Below are positions 23,601-34,523 of a stretch of 64,000 nt of DNA, one piece after another. The DNA is from Cornus controversa (Eukaryota; Streptophyta; Magnoliopsida; Cornales; Cornaceae). Location of the stretch: positions 99,705,033 to 99,769,032 of the forward strand of contig CM048845.1 of assembly GCA_026545225.1 (NCBI GenBank). The letters are read 5' to 3'. Below the pieces are notes generated by a model. That model did no database searches. It saw nothing but the letters and a program-made list of their open reading frames with translations, and was not told the DNA's origin. Made by a program: the position numbers and the translations under genes. The number at the start of each line of letters is the position of its first letter. Positions within the stretch are counted from its first letter, which is position 1.

Positions 23601-24226
23601 GGCGAATCGATGTGGCATTAGATATTGCGCGTGCCTTAGTTTTCCTACACCACGAGTGCTTCCCTGCTATTGTGCATAGAGATGTCAAGGCCAGCAATGT
23701 CCTCCTCGATAAGAATGGGAAGGCCCATGTCACAGATTTTGGTCTGGCTAGGGTTGTTGATGCTGGAGATAGTCATGTCAGCACAATGGTGGCTGGCACG
23801 GTTGGTTATGTTGCACCAGAATATGGCCAGACATGGCATGCCACTACAAAAGGTGATGTGTACAGTTTTGGGGTACTGGCAATGGAACTAGCGACTGGGA
23901 GGCGAGCTTTGGATGGAGGGGAAGAGTGCTTAGTTGAATGGGCCAGAAGGGTGATGGGATATGGACGACAGGGATTTAGTCGAGCCATTATACCAGTGTT
24001 GCTTTTGGGATCTGGGCTTGCGGAGGGGGCAGAGGAGATGTGCGAGTTGCTTCGGATTGGAATAAGGTGCACAGCAGAGTCGCCACAAGCTAGGCCAAAC
24101 ATGAAGGAGGTGCTAGCCATGTTGATTAAGATCTCAGGCATCCGTGGAGATTTCAATTCCAACTCCTCTTCTCCCACTTGTAGTGGAAGCTTAAATTTAA
24201 GTGTTCATAGTTCAATTTGTATGTAG
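20143..24226 (+). CDS. NILR1-like: LRR receptor-like serine/threonine kinase, NILR1/At1g74360 type
   Basis: Plasma-membrane pattern-type receptor; Arabidopsis NILR1 (At1g74360) is linked to nematode-induced immunity. Two exons are inferred: 20143-20206 and 20955-24226 (intron GT...GCAG, phase 1), giving about 1111 residues, near the family length. The first exon encodes a short N-terminus with a hydrophobic LIIFLILIT signal segment. Next come the LRRNT motif with paired Cys (PCNWPGISC), about 20 LRRs and an island-like region with SGECAVMRRW from about residue 505. The transmembrane helix is at about 724-747. The kinase has the GRGGFGTVYQG loop from 812, K833, HRD 929-931 (RD kinase), DFG 949-951 and APE 975-977. 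All catalytic residues are present, so it appears functional. A TATA-rich stretch near 20000-20020 could be the promoter. The decayed tandem copy lies upstream. Confidence 0.93.
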
Positions 24227-24245
24227 TTCAACACACAATACATCT

Positions 24246-24259
24246 AGTGTGTGTGTGTG

Positions 24260-24294
<35 letters not shown>
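24246..24294. repeat. (GT)n-(AT)n microsatellite in 3' flank
   Basis: A GTGTGT run followed by an ATATAT run, starting about 20 bp after the receptor-kinase stop codon, probably in its 3' UTR. Confidence 0.85.
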
Positions 24295-24297
<3 letters not shown>

Positions 24298-25659
24298 GCT
24301 GTCATATGATTCTTCTTGTAGAAAAGCATTCATCATTCCTTGTTTTAAAGAATTTATTCAATTTTGATCATAGATATCTTTACAAGACTTTGAAGCAACT
24401 TCGTAAAAGTATTCCTAATTGAAATTTCATTAGAGCAATTCTTCTTCGTTGCTGAGCTAATATTATTGATGTTAGGTTTGCGAGCACCAAATTTATGCTT
24501 TGAAGTTGGAATCGGAGGAAATCTGAATTGAAATTGAAAGAAATATAAATTTTCTCCAATTCCAACCCGAAGCCACCAATTCGGTACTCTCAAACATAAC
24601 ATACCAATTCTAACCCCAAGTCACTGATTGGGTGCTCCCAAAGATAGCATAAGTGACACACACTCTACGATTAAGAGTGACAATTGTGCAATTAAAAGCC
24701 AGATGGACTACACCTATATGGTGTCGGCTACATGAGTCCCATTTATTTATTATACTATAACCATCTAGAATCTTGAACCGATATTAAACCCATCTCATTT
24801 TTGGACTCTCTTTTCCCCCTAACATTACATACAACTACAAGCAAAAGACTATGGACATGAATTCCAATTTGGCACCTCATGACTAATACTAAAATTTGAA
24901 TTCATATTTTTCTAGTCAACAGGTTTGCTATTAATGTCCCTTTTCAATCACCTCTGAATAATCAAATATTAATATTGAATGATGAATATTAAAAGAGGAG
25001 ATTGGTTAGACTTTCCCTATTAATATTCCATGATACAGTGGTACTGGCAATTGATTCTCAATACAAATGCAAAAATTCATACCTTTTGAATTGGGAGCCC
25101 ATCTTTGCTCGATTTTCTTATTATATGCAGACAATATGAATTGAACCCATATCCTATGCTACTTCTATGGTGACTGTAATTTTAGCAACATGCGGAAGTC
25201 AAGACAATTGTTGTGGTCACCTTGACCATGGCATGTGGAACTTATTTCCCTATATTATCGAAGACATATATTAAATAATAAATGATAATATTATCTTTAC
25301 TTTTCCAAGAAATGGAAGAAGGAAAGGCCAGCCATTCAAGATGGGTCAATGGTTTGAGAGCAGAGAACAAGGTAGGAACTATTTAGCTGTATACCGAGTA
25401 TGATTTGATTAATTGCAAATTTTTACAGATTCTGGAGTGTTCAGGTACCAACGAAATTTCAATATACTGCAAGGCTGTTTATGCATTTTATTATGTAATT
25501 ATGTATTAGTGCTAAAAGTTGGATAAAATATAGGAATTATAAAATTATATTTAATTCTAAGATCAATGAGTCAGTTTAATTGGTTTAGGTTGACTTAGAT
25601 GCTAAAAGGTTAAGAATCTAACACTAATGTCCATGAATCTAAATCCTACCTCACCTTTA

Positions 25660-26221
25660 GGCCCAGTTTGGTTGAAAAGAAAAGAGAAGAGAGGTAATAG
25701 AGAATATGATTTTTGTGTTTAGTAAAAAATTTTGAAAGAAAAAGAAAAGAAAAAAAAAAGAGATGAATGACATTTGTTTCAAAACCCCGTTAGTCATCCT
25801 CCCAAAATGGGAGGAAAGGAAATAGAATAAAATACAAGTATTTTTTAATAAAATTTTGTTAATATCAATTTTATCCTTATATTAATAAAAGATAAAAGTT
25901 GTCTTTTAAATGAAAAAGAGTATAATGGTAATTAAGGGAAGAGAAGGAAATGCTAGTATTTTTAATGAATCATTGTTAATACCAACTTTGCCCTTATTTT
26001 GATAAAATATAAAATTTGTCTTTTAAATAAAAAAAGGTATAATGGTAATTTTATTTAAAAAGTTTTATTTCCTTTATTTTTCAAATATGTCAACTATTAT
26101 TTCTTTTATTTTCCTTTATTAATTAACCGAACACGATAAAATATTAACTCTATTATTTCCTTCCTCTCATAATTAATGTTATCATTTTTTCTTCTCTTTT
26201 TCTATTGTACCAAACATAGCC
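25660..26221. mobile_element. MITE present only in duplication unit 1
   Basis: The ends GGCCCAGTTTGG and CCAAACATAGCC are inverted, followed inward by AGAAAAGAGAAG on both sides. Unit 2 reads straight through at the equivalent point (CCTTTAGGAAGGAAAAAA near 34120), so it shows the empty site. The purine-rich body is non-coding. No clear target duplication is visible. Confidence 0.65.
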
Positions 26222-26849
26222 TCGCGGAAAAAAAAATGTGTTTAGTATATTATTAGTATTCTGTATCTTTATCATCTTTTTAGATTAAAAAACAATAACT
26301 TTTTTGTTTCAAATTCTGATCTTTTTATAACCTTCTACAACGTTGATAACTAACTTATGGAAGTAAAACGATATAATCTAATCTATTGTTGTCCAACTCA
26401 TTGAATATCTATTTGAAGAGAATCGAAGACGGTGAATGAAAAATTAACACTTGTTTGGTATTATTTTCAACTTTATTTTTTACTTTTAAACATTATTTTG
26501 CAAATTTTGGTAATGAACATGCTGAAATTTTTAGAATTTCATACTATTTTTAGTGTCTTGATAAAACTCGTTTCATTACAAAAATTTCCTAAGCCAATTT
26601 GATAAGAGTTTTTCAAATGCAATTTTCTTTTCCTTTTTTACTTTATTTAAAAACAGAAAAGTTTTGAGTTCGAAATCGTTTGGTTCACTCGTTAACTTCG
26701 CCTTATTTACTCAATTAACGAGTCGATTTTAAACAATTTATGTGTATTCGTATGTGATTTGAAGACCGGCTCACCGGTCATCGTGTCAAAATGCTAGTGG
26801 CAGTAAGATGAAACGAGCGTGTCATTGTTGGCCTCTCTCTCCATTAATG

Positions 26850-28369
26850 AAGTGTCAATTACTCCCTCTCTCTCCTAACTTGTTTTGTGGATTCTTTTTA
26901 TGTGAGACTGATTTCATTTGCCACTCTCTCCATTTTGCCTTTTCTTTACAAACCCTAGACCCAATTCTCTTGGAACACTTTTTCAACCATACAAGGACTC
27001 TTTAATTTTCTCACTCTAGTCTTCTAATCATTCTCAACAATGTAAGCATCTACGTTCTCCAAGCTCTCCCATTTGTTTATATGTGCGCGCGTGTGTATAA
27101 TACATATAAACACTCATTATACTGATTATATGTACATGTGTATGTATAGACTCTACATTTAGCTGCTGGATACTGATGATTGATTTTTATTTCTGATGAC
27201 TGCTGTACAATTTTTCCTATATGGAAGTAGTTGTTGTTGTTATCATGATTTCTTCTGTGTTTATCAAACAATAGCATAATTTTGTTGAAATGCAAGTTAT
27301 GTGGGTCTGTCATTTATGTTTATGCCTTTCGATTAACTTGTAGATGTGTACTTTTACTTCTATTTTTTTTTAATCTTAATTAAACATTTTCTTATTGAAC
27401 AGCCTCATTGGTTCATTTTCTCACATGCTAATATGAAATTTTGAATAATGAATTTCTTTTGACAAATTTGTGTTTGTTATTCTGTTATGAAGTAATAAAA
27501 TGTTTGGTTAGGAATTGGGAAATAAGCATAGGAATAAAAAAAATCCATAATGTTTGCAATATATTCATTGATAATTCCATATTTTTAGTACCTGAATATA
27601 TCAGTTCTATTGATATTTTAAACATTCAATTATATTTTTTTTCATCAATTCCCCTATTCAAACATGATTTCATACTTCTGGAATTGTGATAGATCCATTT
27701 TATCAATATTATATATATAAGAAATAACAGCTGATGTTCAAAGAAAATGTACCATTAGGATATCTGTAGTAAATTTTTTTTTTCCTGAAAAATTTCTGTC
27801 ATGACGCATCAAAACATGACTGAAAATGTGACAATTTTTACTTTTGGGGCATCCAATTTAGGGTTTTATGGTACAAAAAATGTGCCTATTATCTTATTTG
27901 CGAGTGGACATGTCATGCATGGATGAAAAGTTATGGTTATACTATTTCTTGGGAGAAGAAACATTGCTTATTTCTAAATAAATAAATAAAATATGTTTTC
28001 AACTTGATAGAAAATATTGGACCTTATGTTCTGTGGAGTTCTTCTTCTCTTTTCATCCTTTTGGACCTGTACGCACTGTAAACTTTCATACCTTTATTTT
28101 CTTTCTTCTCTCCTTTCAATATTGCTGTGTAAGGAGTAATTTTAATAATTACTGGCAATATCAACTTCATTAATCAGGATCTTAATTTTTTAATGGCTTA
28201 ATACTCTTCATATTCTAAATTCTGATACTGAAGTCTTTCTTTTATTTTTTTTTCTCCCTCTTTATATATGTATACACTGAATTTAAATTCTGAGCGAAGT
28301 GCACAACCAATGGAGAACTTTATTTATTTATTTTTTGGTAAATACAACAAATGGAGAACTTGCTAACAG
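26850..28369 (+). promoter_or_regulatory. 5' UTR exon and leader intron of zinc-finger gene copy 1
   Basis: A pyrimidine-rich leader typical of plant 5' UTRs (TCTCTCTCC, ACCCTAGACCC) ends at 27041 before GTAAGC. The acceptor is CTAACAG at 28363-28369, just before the coding exon. Copy 2 preserves the leader and donor at 35779/35780. The intron itself (27042-28369) is AT-rich and non-coding. Confidence 0.55.
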
Positions 28370-28388
28370 GAATAGAGCTGGAAGGGAA

Positions 28389-29615
28389 ATGGATCAAACG
28401 AGGAGGGAGAATGTTATGTCAGTGGAGCTTGCAATCCGAAGAGAGTTGGCATTTCGGAAGAAAATAGCAAGTTTGCAATTGTTCTCAGATGTTGACCTTA
28501 TGCCTTTGCATGTGAGAATTTATCCTCTCTTGGACTCGATGCCTCTTGACTCTTGCCTTTGTAATTTTAATAATGACTATATCTATATATGATGGTGGAT
28601 TTTTGTATTTTCCATTTCTGTTTAAATGTCAATAAAGCCATTCTATCTGTATGGCATGTCCATACGAGCCTTGATGATTTTTAGTTCTGATAAAGTGAAA
28701 ATAGAACCTTTTGTTGCATGGAAACTTAAAGGAGAGGAGGTGAGTTTGTGTAGTTTCTAAAGTTGGAGGCAGGTTAGTGTTGTTCAAGTAATTTGAACTT
28801 TGGCCACTGATATTTTCAGAAACCTTGGAGAGATTTCTGTAAACTGCTCCTAATGTAAGTTATGCACTCAAATGCTGGTCGTCTTCTACAATACTATAGT
28901 TTAGTTATCAAATGTACTATGTCTATATGCATAAAGATGACCTTGAGGATTGTATCACATGTTTTATTTTTAATAGAATAGGATTTATGTAGCCAACCCC
29001 AAGTAATTGGAACTAGGCTTGTGAAATTGAATTGAGTTTGTATTAGCCTCTTCAAGCATCTCAAGCAAAATTGCTTCTGAATGGTTGAGTTGCAGTTCTG
29101 AAAAAGGGGCAAAAAATGTATTGATGCTCTGAAATGTGTAGGCAGAGAAATGGAAAAATCTGCTGGTTCTTCACAGCAAGCACAGAAGTCCAACAAGCTG
29201 TTGCTGTCCGAACAAGAGGGATGGGATGTGAGCTAATTTCTGTTGCGTTGAATAATGGCAGATGTGTGGGTCCTCTTTCTTTTGCTCTCTAGAGAACTTA
29301 GGTTATGGCTAATTTGGCAAGGGTGTATGCTAGGTAGGAGAGTCATAGATGTTTGGCAGGCAACTCCATTCATTATATATTTGGTAAAGTCTTTGGTGGA
29401 AAAAGGAACTGACATTCCTTTGATGCAGTTGAGTTGCCTATTTGCAGAGTGAAATATCAGCTTTTGAGTTCTTATTTTTTGGGTTATAGCCCAGTCTTCC
29501 ATAGTTCCATATTGATAAACTTTTTTCTTAGTTTGTTGGGAGATATGAGAGTTTGAGGTTTGATAGTTTTGTATACTTATTGTGTAGGTGCTTCTAATAT
29601 CTATTTTTATAAGAA

Positions 29616-29647
<32 letters not shown>

Positions 29648-31283
29648 TAAAAAAGCACATGATCTTTGCATTATCCTTATAAACGATTGTACCTTATCAT
29701 GTTTATATGCTTTCATTGATTGTGTTTAACTTTGGTTATGTTTGTGATTCATGTCTTTGCTTGTACACTAGAAAAGTAATTAGCAGTCAAAGTGGCTACA
29801 CATCTGAAGAATCAACTAATCAGAATGGAATTAAGTAGTTTGTTCTTAATTTTATTCTGGGGATGTTTAAATTGATTTTGTATTATTGTTCTTTATAAAA
29901 TGCACTTCGACGTAGATCAACCTGATTCTTAGATTGATTCCACCTCAGAATGCATGGCCTGCACCTTTTCTATAAACATGATGAAAGCCATGAAATTTTA
30001 AGGGAACAGATAAAGAAAGAGTCAGAGGCAACCTTTGGGTTCCAAAATCTGGAACCTATCTGAAAAACACTTTTATTTGCATGATTGGTTGTGGTTTGAC
30101 AATTTGTAAAATGCAAACTAGTCAGCAAATCATGTGGAATTACTAGAGAAAGGTCTTTTCTTTGTCTTCTATGTGTTAGAATGTTATCCAGTATATTTCT
30201 TTAATTGGTTAACCAGTATCAAGTGACATTTTTTCATGTTGTTAACTTGCATGTTCCTCATTTAAGGTGCCATCTTCAAGTCCAAGTCCAAGTCCATGGC
30301 TGGGAAAAAATTCGGATTCAAAGTCAAGTTTGAATCTGGTTCCAAGTTCATCTAATCTAAGGCCCTCACCAACTCCAAGTGTGAATACAAGTTCAAGACC
30401 AGGGGCAAGTCCAATTTCAAGTTCAAGCCTGGTTCGAGGTCCATTATGTCAGGTGTCATCTTCAAGTCCCTGTCCAAGTCCACAGCGTACACTAAATCCT
30501 AATTTAAGCTCAAGTTTGAGTCTGGTTTCAAGTTCATCTAATCTGGCTCCATTAAGTTGGAGGCCACCACTAGTTCCCCGTCAGATTCCAAGTCCAAATC
30601 TGGTTCAGAGTCCATTGTATAAGGTGTCATCTTCAAATCCAGGTCCAACTGCAAGACCATTGCCAACACCAAGTTGCATTCGAAGTCCAAGTTCATGCCC
30701 GAGGCCAAGACCAAGTGTGATTCTTAGGCCAAGTCAGTCCAGCATAAAGAGAAAAGCATCAACTAGCAATCTCCAACGGCTCCCATCTCAACAGCTGCAA
30801 CCATCTCACAGTAATTACATTAAAACAGATCAAGTGGGGAATTTCTTTTGCAAGGTCTGCGAAGTGACATGCTCGGGTGCTGTGAGTTTCAAGCAGCACC
30901 TAAAAGGTCAAAAGCACAAGGCTAAACTGCAATGGTTGCAGCTGAGCAGGGAAGAGGACAGGTGGAAGAAAGATCAACGACCATTGTGTGATCTGTGTCA
31001 AATTTGGTGCTCGAATGAGGATTCGTTGAAGATGCACCTAAAAGGTCAAAATCACCAGGCTAAACTACAAGAGTTGGAAATTGGTAAGAAAAATGGTGGA
31101 GATCGGCCATGGTGCGAGCTATGTCAAATAGGGTGCATGAATGAAGAAGCATTTGAGCAACATCTCAAGGGCAAAAATCATGTCACTCGCCTTTATGCTA
31201 CTGGGAAGAACAAGAGGGCCAAAGGGGAAGAGGCTGCACTAATGGAGATAGTGGAATGGGCGGAACAGGTGATGAACCAGTGA
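28389..31283 (+). CDS. U1-type C2H2 zinc-finger protein, tandem copy 1
   Basis: Likely RNA- or dsRNA-binding nuclear protein of the plant U1/matrin-type zinc-finger group; its exact role is unknown. I infer four coding exons: 28389-28511, microexon 28820-28854, 29146-29227 and 30267-31283, giving 418 residues. Exon 1 encodes a basic helix (SVELAIRRELAFRKKIASL). The middle is a long Ser/Pro-rich low-complexity tract with SSSPSPSPW and LVPSSSNL repeats. Three fingers of the form C-x2-C-x12-H-x5-H begin at about residues 275, 321 and 363, each ending in the U1-like HLKGxxH. The start ATG at 28389 follows the acceptor CTAACAG. The only frame that links exon 1 to the finger exon needs the microexon. 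An alternative 3' exon is possible at 31407-31527. Confidence 0.75.
28820..28854 (+). other. Predicted 35-nt coding microexon of copy 1
   Basis: It is flanked by TATTTTCAG (acceptor) and GTAAGT (perfect donor). In phase 0 it encodes KPWRDFCKLLL and leaves two bases, which join the A of the next exon and set the frame IEMEKSAGSSQQ...EGWD. Without it, exon 2 is read out of phase and exon 3 hits an early stop. In copy 2 the acceptor AG is GG, an extra G is inserted, and a 10-bp deletion removes the donor. Confidence 0.65.
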
Positions 31284-31406
31284 ACTGAAAGAAAGCTGCT
31301 TATGTTTGCTAGATGCTGGTTTCTGAACTGCCCACAAATCTAATGCAGAACTTTGTAATCTACTAAGTAAGTCGTGGACTGGTAACATTGTTTTGAACTT
31401 TTCCAG

Positions 31407-31527
31407 CAATGATGATCAAAAACCAATAGTTATACCCCGAGCAACTGAGGCCAAACCAACTGAAATGGATGGAATTGATCACTCAAGCCGGTTCAAAGAG
31501 AGTATCTTAACCAGCTTTGAGGACTAA
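31407..31527 (+). other. Possible alternative terminal exon of zinc-finger copy 1
   Basis: After TTTTCCAG a 39-codon open frame (NDDQKPIVIPRATE...FKESILTSFED, stop 31525-31527) is present. It could join in phase to a donor CA|GTGAAC that overlaps the normal stop codon (31280), replacing that stop. Copy 2 has no homologous downstream sequence. The alternative is ordinary 3' UTR. Evidence is frame and splice words only. Confidence 0.25.
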
Positions 31528-32008
31528 TTATTTGTGTCCTGCTCTAAGGGCAATTGAGGCACTTGAAATATATTTTCAACTGCTCTAATTTCTGTTCAAT
31601 TTTTTGTGTTCTGCATAAGAATTTTTCTTTCATAACCTGTAAAGTAAACCTTTTAATGGTCTGAAAAAGCTGCTGCCATTGATTCTTTCAGAGAATCAAG
31701 GATGTCCAAGCTGCTTATTGTACAATGAATCAGTTTCATGATTATCATGTATAGTTAGAAGAGATTGACCATCCTTACAATTGTTTCAAGATGTTAGCAA
31801 TAGTATTACTCCACCCATATTAGAACAATTCTTCCTCATTGCAGAGCTAGTATTTCATCCCAAGATTGGTGCAAAATCTTAGATGGATCAATGGTTTAAG
31901 AGCAGAGAACAAGGTTGTAACTTTTGAGCTGTATGCATAGTATTGTGCATTTGTGTGTATGGTTTGGTTAATTGCAAATTCTTTAGTGTTCAGGTACCAA
32001 CGAAATCT

Positions 32009-32202
32009 GATATATATATATATATATTCTTTTTATCGACCAGGACGTATTCCCACCCTTTGCGTGAGACTAGTCTCTCTGAACACATGCAACCCCTCAC
32101 AAACCACGTGCGTCGGGTAAGTCCGAACATAATATCCATGTGAGCCCTCTTTTTTTCATTTTGAAAGGAGAGGACATGCTGCTGGACCATTTGTCCTTTG
32201 CT
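32009..32202 (-). mobile_element. 194-bp SINE-like insertion with 10-bp target-site duplication
   Basis: It is flanked by identical AACGAAATCT at 31999-32008 and 32203-32212, and unit 1 has a single copy at the equivalent place (near 25450). Read on the minus strand it has a box-A-like TGGTCCAGCAG near the start and ends in an A/T-rich tail (GATAAAAAGAATATATAT), as expected for a retroposed SINE. A box B is not convincing, so the SINE label is inferred from structure. Confidence 0.6.
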
Positions 32203-32584
32203 AACGAAATCTCAATATAGTGCAAGGCTCTTTATGTATTTATTAGGACACTATGTATAAGTGCTAAAAGTTGGATAAAATATAGGAATTTCTAAAGAAT
32301 TATATTTAATTCTAAGATCAATGAGCCAATTTAATTGGTTTAGCCTTTTGGGTTGACTTAGATGGTGAGTGGTTTAAGAATCTAACACTAATGTTGCGTT
32401 TGGTATGCAAGAATGAAATGAAATGAAATGTTCATTATAACAATTTTTTTGTTTGGTATGAATTTTAATGTGAGAATGATCATTTTCTTGGAATGAAATC
32501 TATTCCATAGTTAAACCTATGGAATGGGCATCTCATTCCAAGTAAGATTAAAAACAAAATTCATATGACCAAAAAACTCTTCAC

Positions 32585-33085
32585 CTCCATCACCATCACT
32601 TCCACCACCACACCGGCTCTACCACGACCACCACCACTGCCTCCACCACCTCCACCCCTACATCGCCACCTTCCTACTCCACCACACCACCACTTCCATA
32701 TCGCCACCTTCCTCTACCACCATTGCTACTGCCACCACATCGCATCACCACCACCTCTACTGCCACCTTCCTCCACCATCACACCACCACCGCCACCCCC
32801 ACCACACCACTACCACCACCTCCACATCGCCGCCACCACCTCTACTGCCACATCGCCACCCCCACCACACTACTCCACATCGCCGCCACCACCTCTACCG
32901 CCACATCGCCACCCCCACCACACTACTCCACATCGCCTCCACCACCCCTACCCCACCACCGCCACATTGCCACCTTCCTCCACCGCCACCCCCACCACAC
33001 CACTCCACCACCTCCACACCGCCACCACCTTCCTTCACCACCACACCTCGTCACCAACTCTACTACTACCACCTTCGCATCGCCA
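32585..33085 (+). repeat. CCACCA / CATCGCCACC minisatellite
   Basis: About 500 bp of CCACCA-rich sequence includes a repeat unit of roughly 54 bp (CACATCGCC...CTACTCCA), best seen twice in tandem near 32825-32935. It yields long His/Pro/Thr open frames in two phases, which I treat as by-products of the repeat. Confidence 0.85.
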
Positions 33086-33229
33086 CATTTCTACACAATC
33101 ACATATTGTTGGTTTAATTTATTTGTCACTAAGAGAGGTATTTTGGATTGATTTAAAATTTATTTCATTTTCACTTCATTTTATATTTGCAATCAAACAA
33201 TAGAATCAGAATAGTCATTCTATTCCATT

Positions 33230-33612
33230 CAGTGGCGGACTAGCAATAGGCTAACTTGGGCTTAGCCTAGGTCCAAAAAAGAAAAAAAAATATTTACTAC
33301 TACTCTTCCCAACCCACAAGCCCAGCCCACCTTATGTTTGGTCTTCCTATTAGGCCCATTAGGGCAAACTTTTCTCAAGTCTCATAGCAATTCTTCTTCT
33401 TCTTCTTTAGTTATGGGTTTTTTTTTTTTTCCTGCTCTGTTTTTACCTTCTTCCACAATCTCTCTATTCTCTCAAATTTTTATTTTCTCTCTCTCTGTAA
33501 GACTGTATCTATATACATATATTATCAAAAGAGAATAGGTTTTGATCATGCCCAAATCTTATATCCAAATTCTAAGTTAGCATATTTGTTACAATTTTTT
33601 TTTTTGTCTTTG

Positions 33613-33687
<75 letters not shown>

Positions 33688-34023
33688 ATGTTATGTAATA
33701 TGATTCAGTGAAGTGAAACACATGGCACTATTCTTGCCTTTTACATTGTGTTTTTCTATTTTGTTTTGTTTATTTTTTTCCCTAAAATATTATATATTTG
33801 AGTTCAATTTTAATTTTTATTGGGACTAATTTTTATGGATGAGATGGAAGGGATCAAAATTTTTTGATTTATAATATATATTTGTTGATGAGTATGATCT
33901 CCTAAATTATATTGTATATACATGTATATCTGATACAGTGAAGCCTCTAAGATTTCTTTGGTTGACGAAATTTTTTACATTTTTTTTCCAGCCCTCCCCC
34001 CTCCAATCCTGGCTCCGCCCCTG
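33230..34023. mobile_element. Nested hAT-type element, 8-bp target-site duplication
   Basis: It starts CAGTGGCGGA and ends in TCCGCCCCTG (reverse complement CAGGGGCGGA), bordered by ATTCCATT at 33222-33229 and 34024-34031. The 8-bp duplication and CAG...CTG ends fit the hAT superfamily. At 794 bp it has no transposase, so it is non-autonomous. A compound (TA)n-(TG)n microsatellite sits at 33612-33684. Confidence 0.8.
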
Positions 34024-34339
34024 ATTCCATTTCCATTCTCATTCCACTTCCAACTTCATTTATTCCATTCACGTGCACCAAATACAACATAATATTCAGC
34101 AACTTAACTCTTACCTAACCTTTAGGAAGGAAAAAAATAATAATAATAACAATAACAAAAGCGTTTAGTATATTACTAATATTTTGTATCTTTATCATCC
34201 TTTTAGATAATTTGATTACTGAATCATATCTGAGGAGTTTTTTCTTTGAAAAGGAAAGAAAGTAAGAAAAAAAAAAAGGGACTGAATTTGTGGTGTTAGA
34301 GGTCTCCGTCTTCTAAGGTTTTGGAAGTGAAAGTAGGGA

Positions 34340-34523
34340 AAGGCTAAACTTCATGAAATTATGTCATAATTTCATGAATTCCTATCATGAATGATGTGAT
34401 AGATGATAATCCCATTGGGACTCCATGTATGGGGGGAATATCACCAATACTAACTCACCATTTAATTGTCACATCATTCATGATAAAAATTCATAAAATA
34501 ATTTCATGACATGTAGCATTGCT
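34340..34523. mobile_element. Foldback MITE
   Basis: The outer roughly 55 bp on each side are inverted copies (TTCATGAAATTATG and ATCATGAATGATGTGA on the left; their complements TCACATCATTCATGAT and AATTTCATGA on the right). The loop is short and non-coding. There is no equivalent in unit 1. Confidence 0.65.

Larger units (their letters stand above)
24429..31303. repeat. Tandem duplication unit 1 (zinc-finger locus)
   Basis: This unit matches 31821-40018 in order: ATTAGAGCAATTCTTC at 24429, the ATCAATGG...GAGAACAAGG block (25345), GGTACCAACGAAAT (25445), the 5' UTR (26.85-27.05 kb) and the zinc-finger gene through its stop codon. Homology ends about 20 bp past the stop (31303 against 40018). 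The spacer 24460-25320 is not seen in unit 2. Apart from the MITE listed separately, the 24.4-26.8 kb part contains no gene that I recognise. Confidence 0.85.
32392..34089. mobile_element. PIF/Harbinger-type non-autonomous element (with nested hAT element)
   Basis: The ends TGTTGCGTTTGG and CCAAATACAACA are inverted repeats flanked by TAA at 32389-32391 and TAA at 34090-34092. The imperfect inverted similarity continues inward (GAATGAAATGAAATG against the complement of TTCATTTATTCCATTC). Without the nested insertion it is about 0.9 kb. It is absent from duplication unit 1, so it entered after the duplication. It encodes no transposase. Its open frames are artefacts of a CCACCA-rich repeat. 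Confidence 0.75.

Noticed and set aside
28699-28733. Possible exon ending KLKGEE before GTGAGT in zinc-finger copy 1
   Set aside because: No phase of this stretch links exon 1 to exon 2 without a stop or frameshift, and the copy 2 equivalent has a stop in the best frame. The 28820-28854 microexon fits all phases.
32565-33203. 212- and 142-residue His/Pro/Thr-rich ORFs
   Set aside because: They are two frames of one CCACCA-type minisatellite inside a transposon, with no domain and no gene context.
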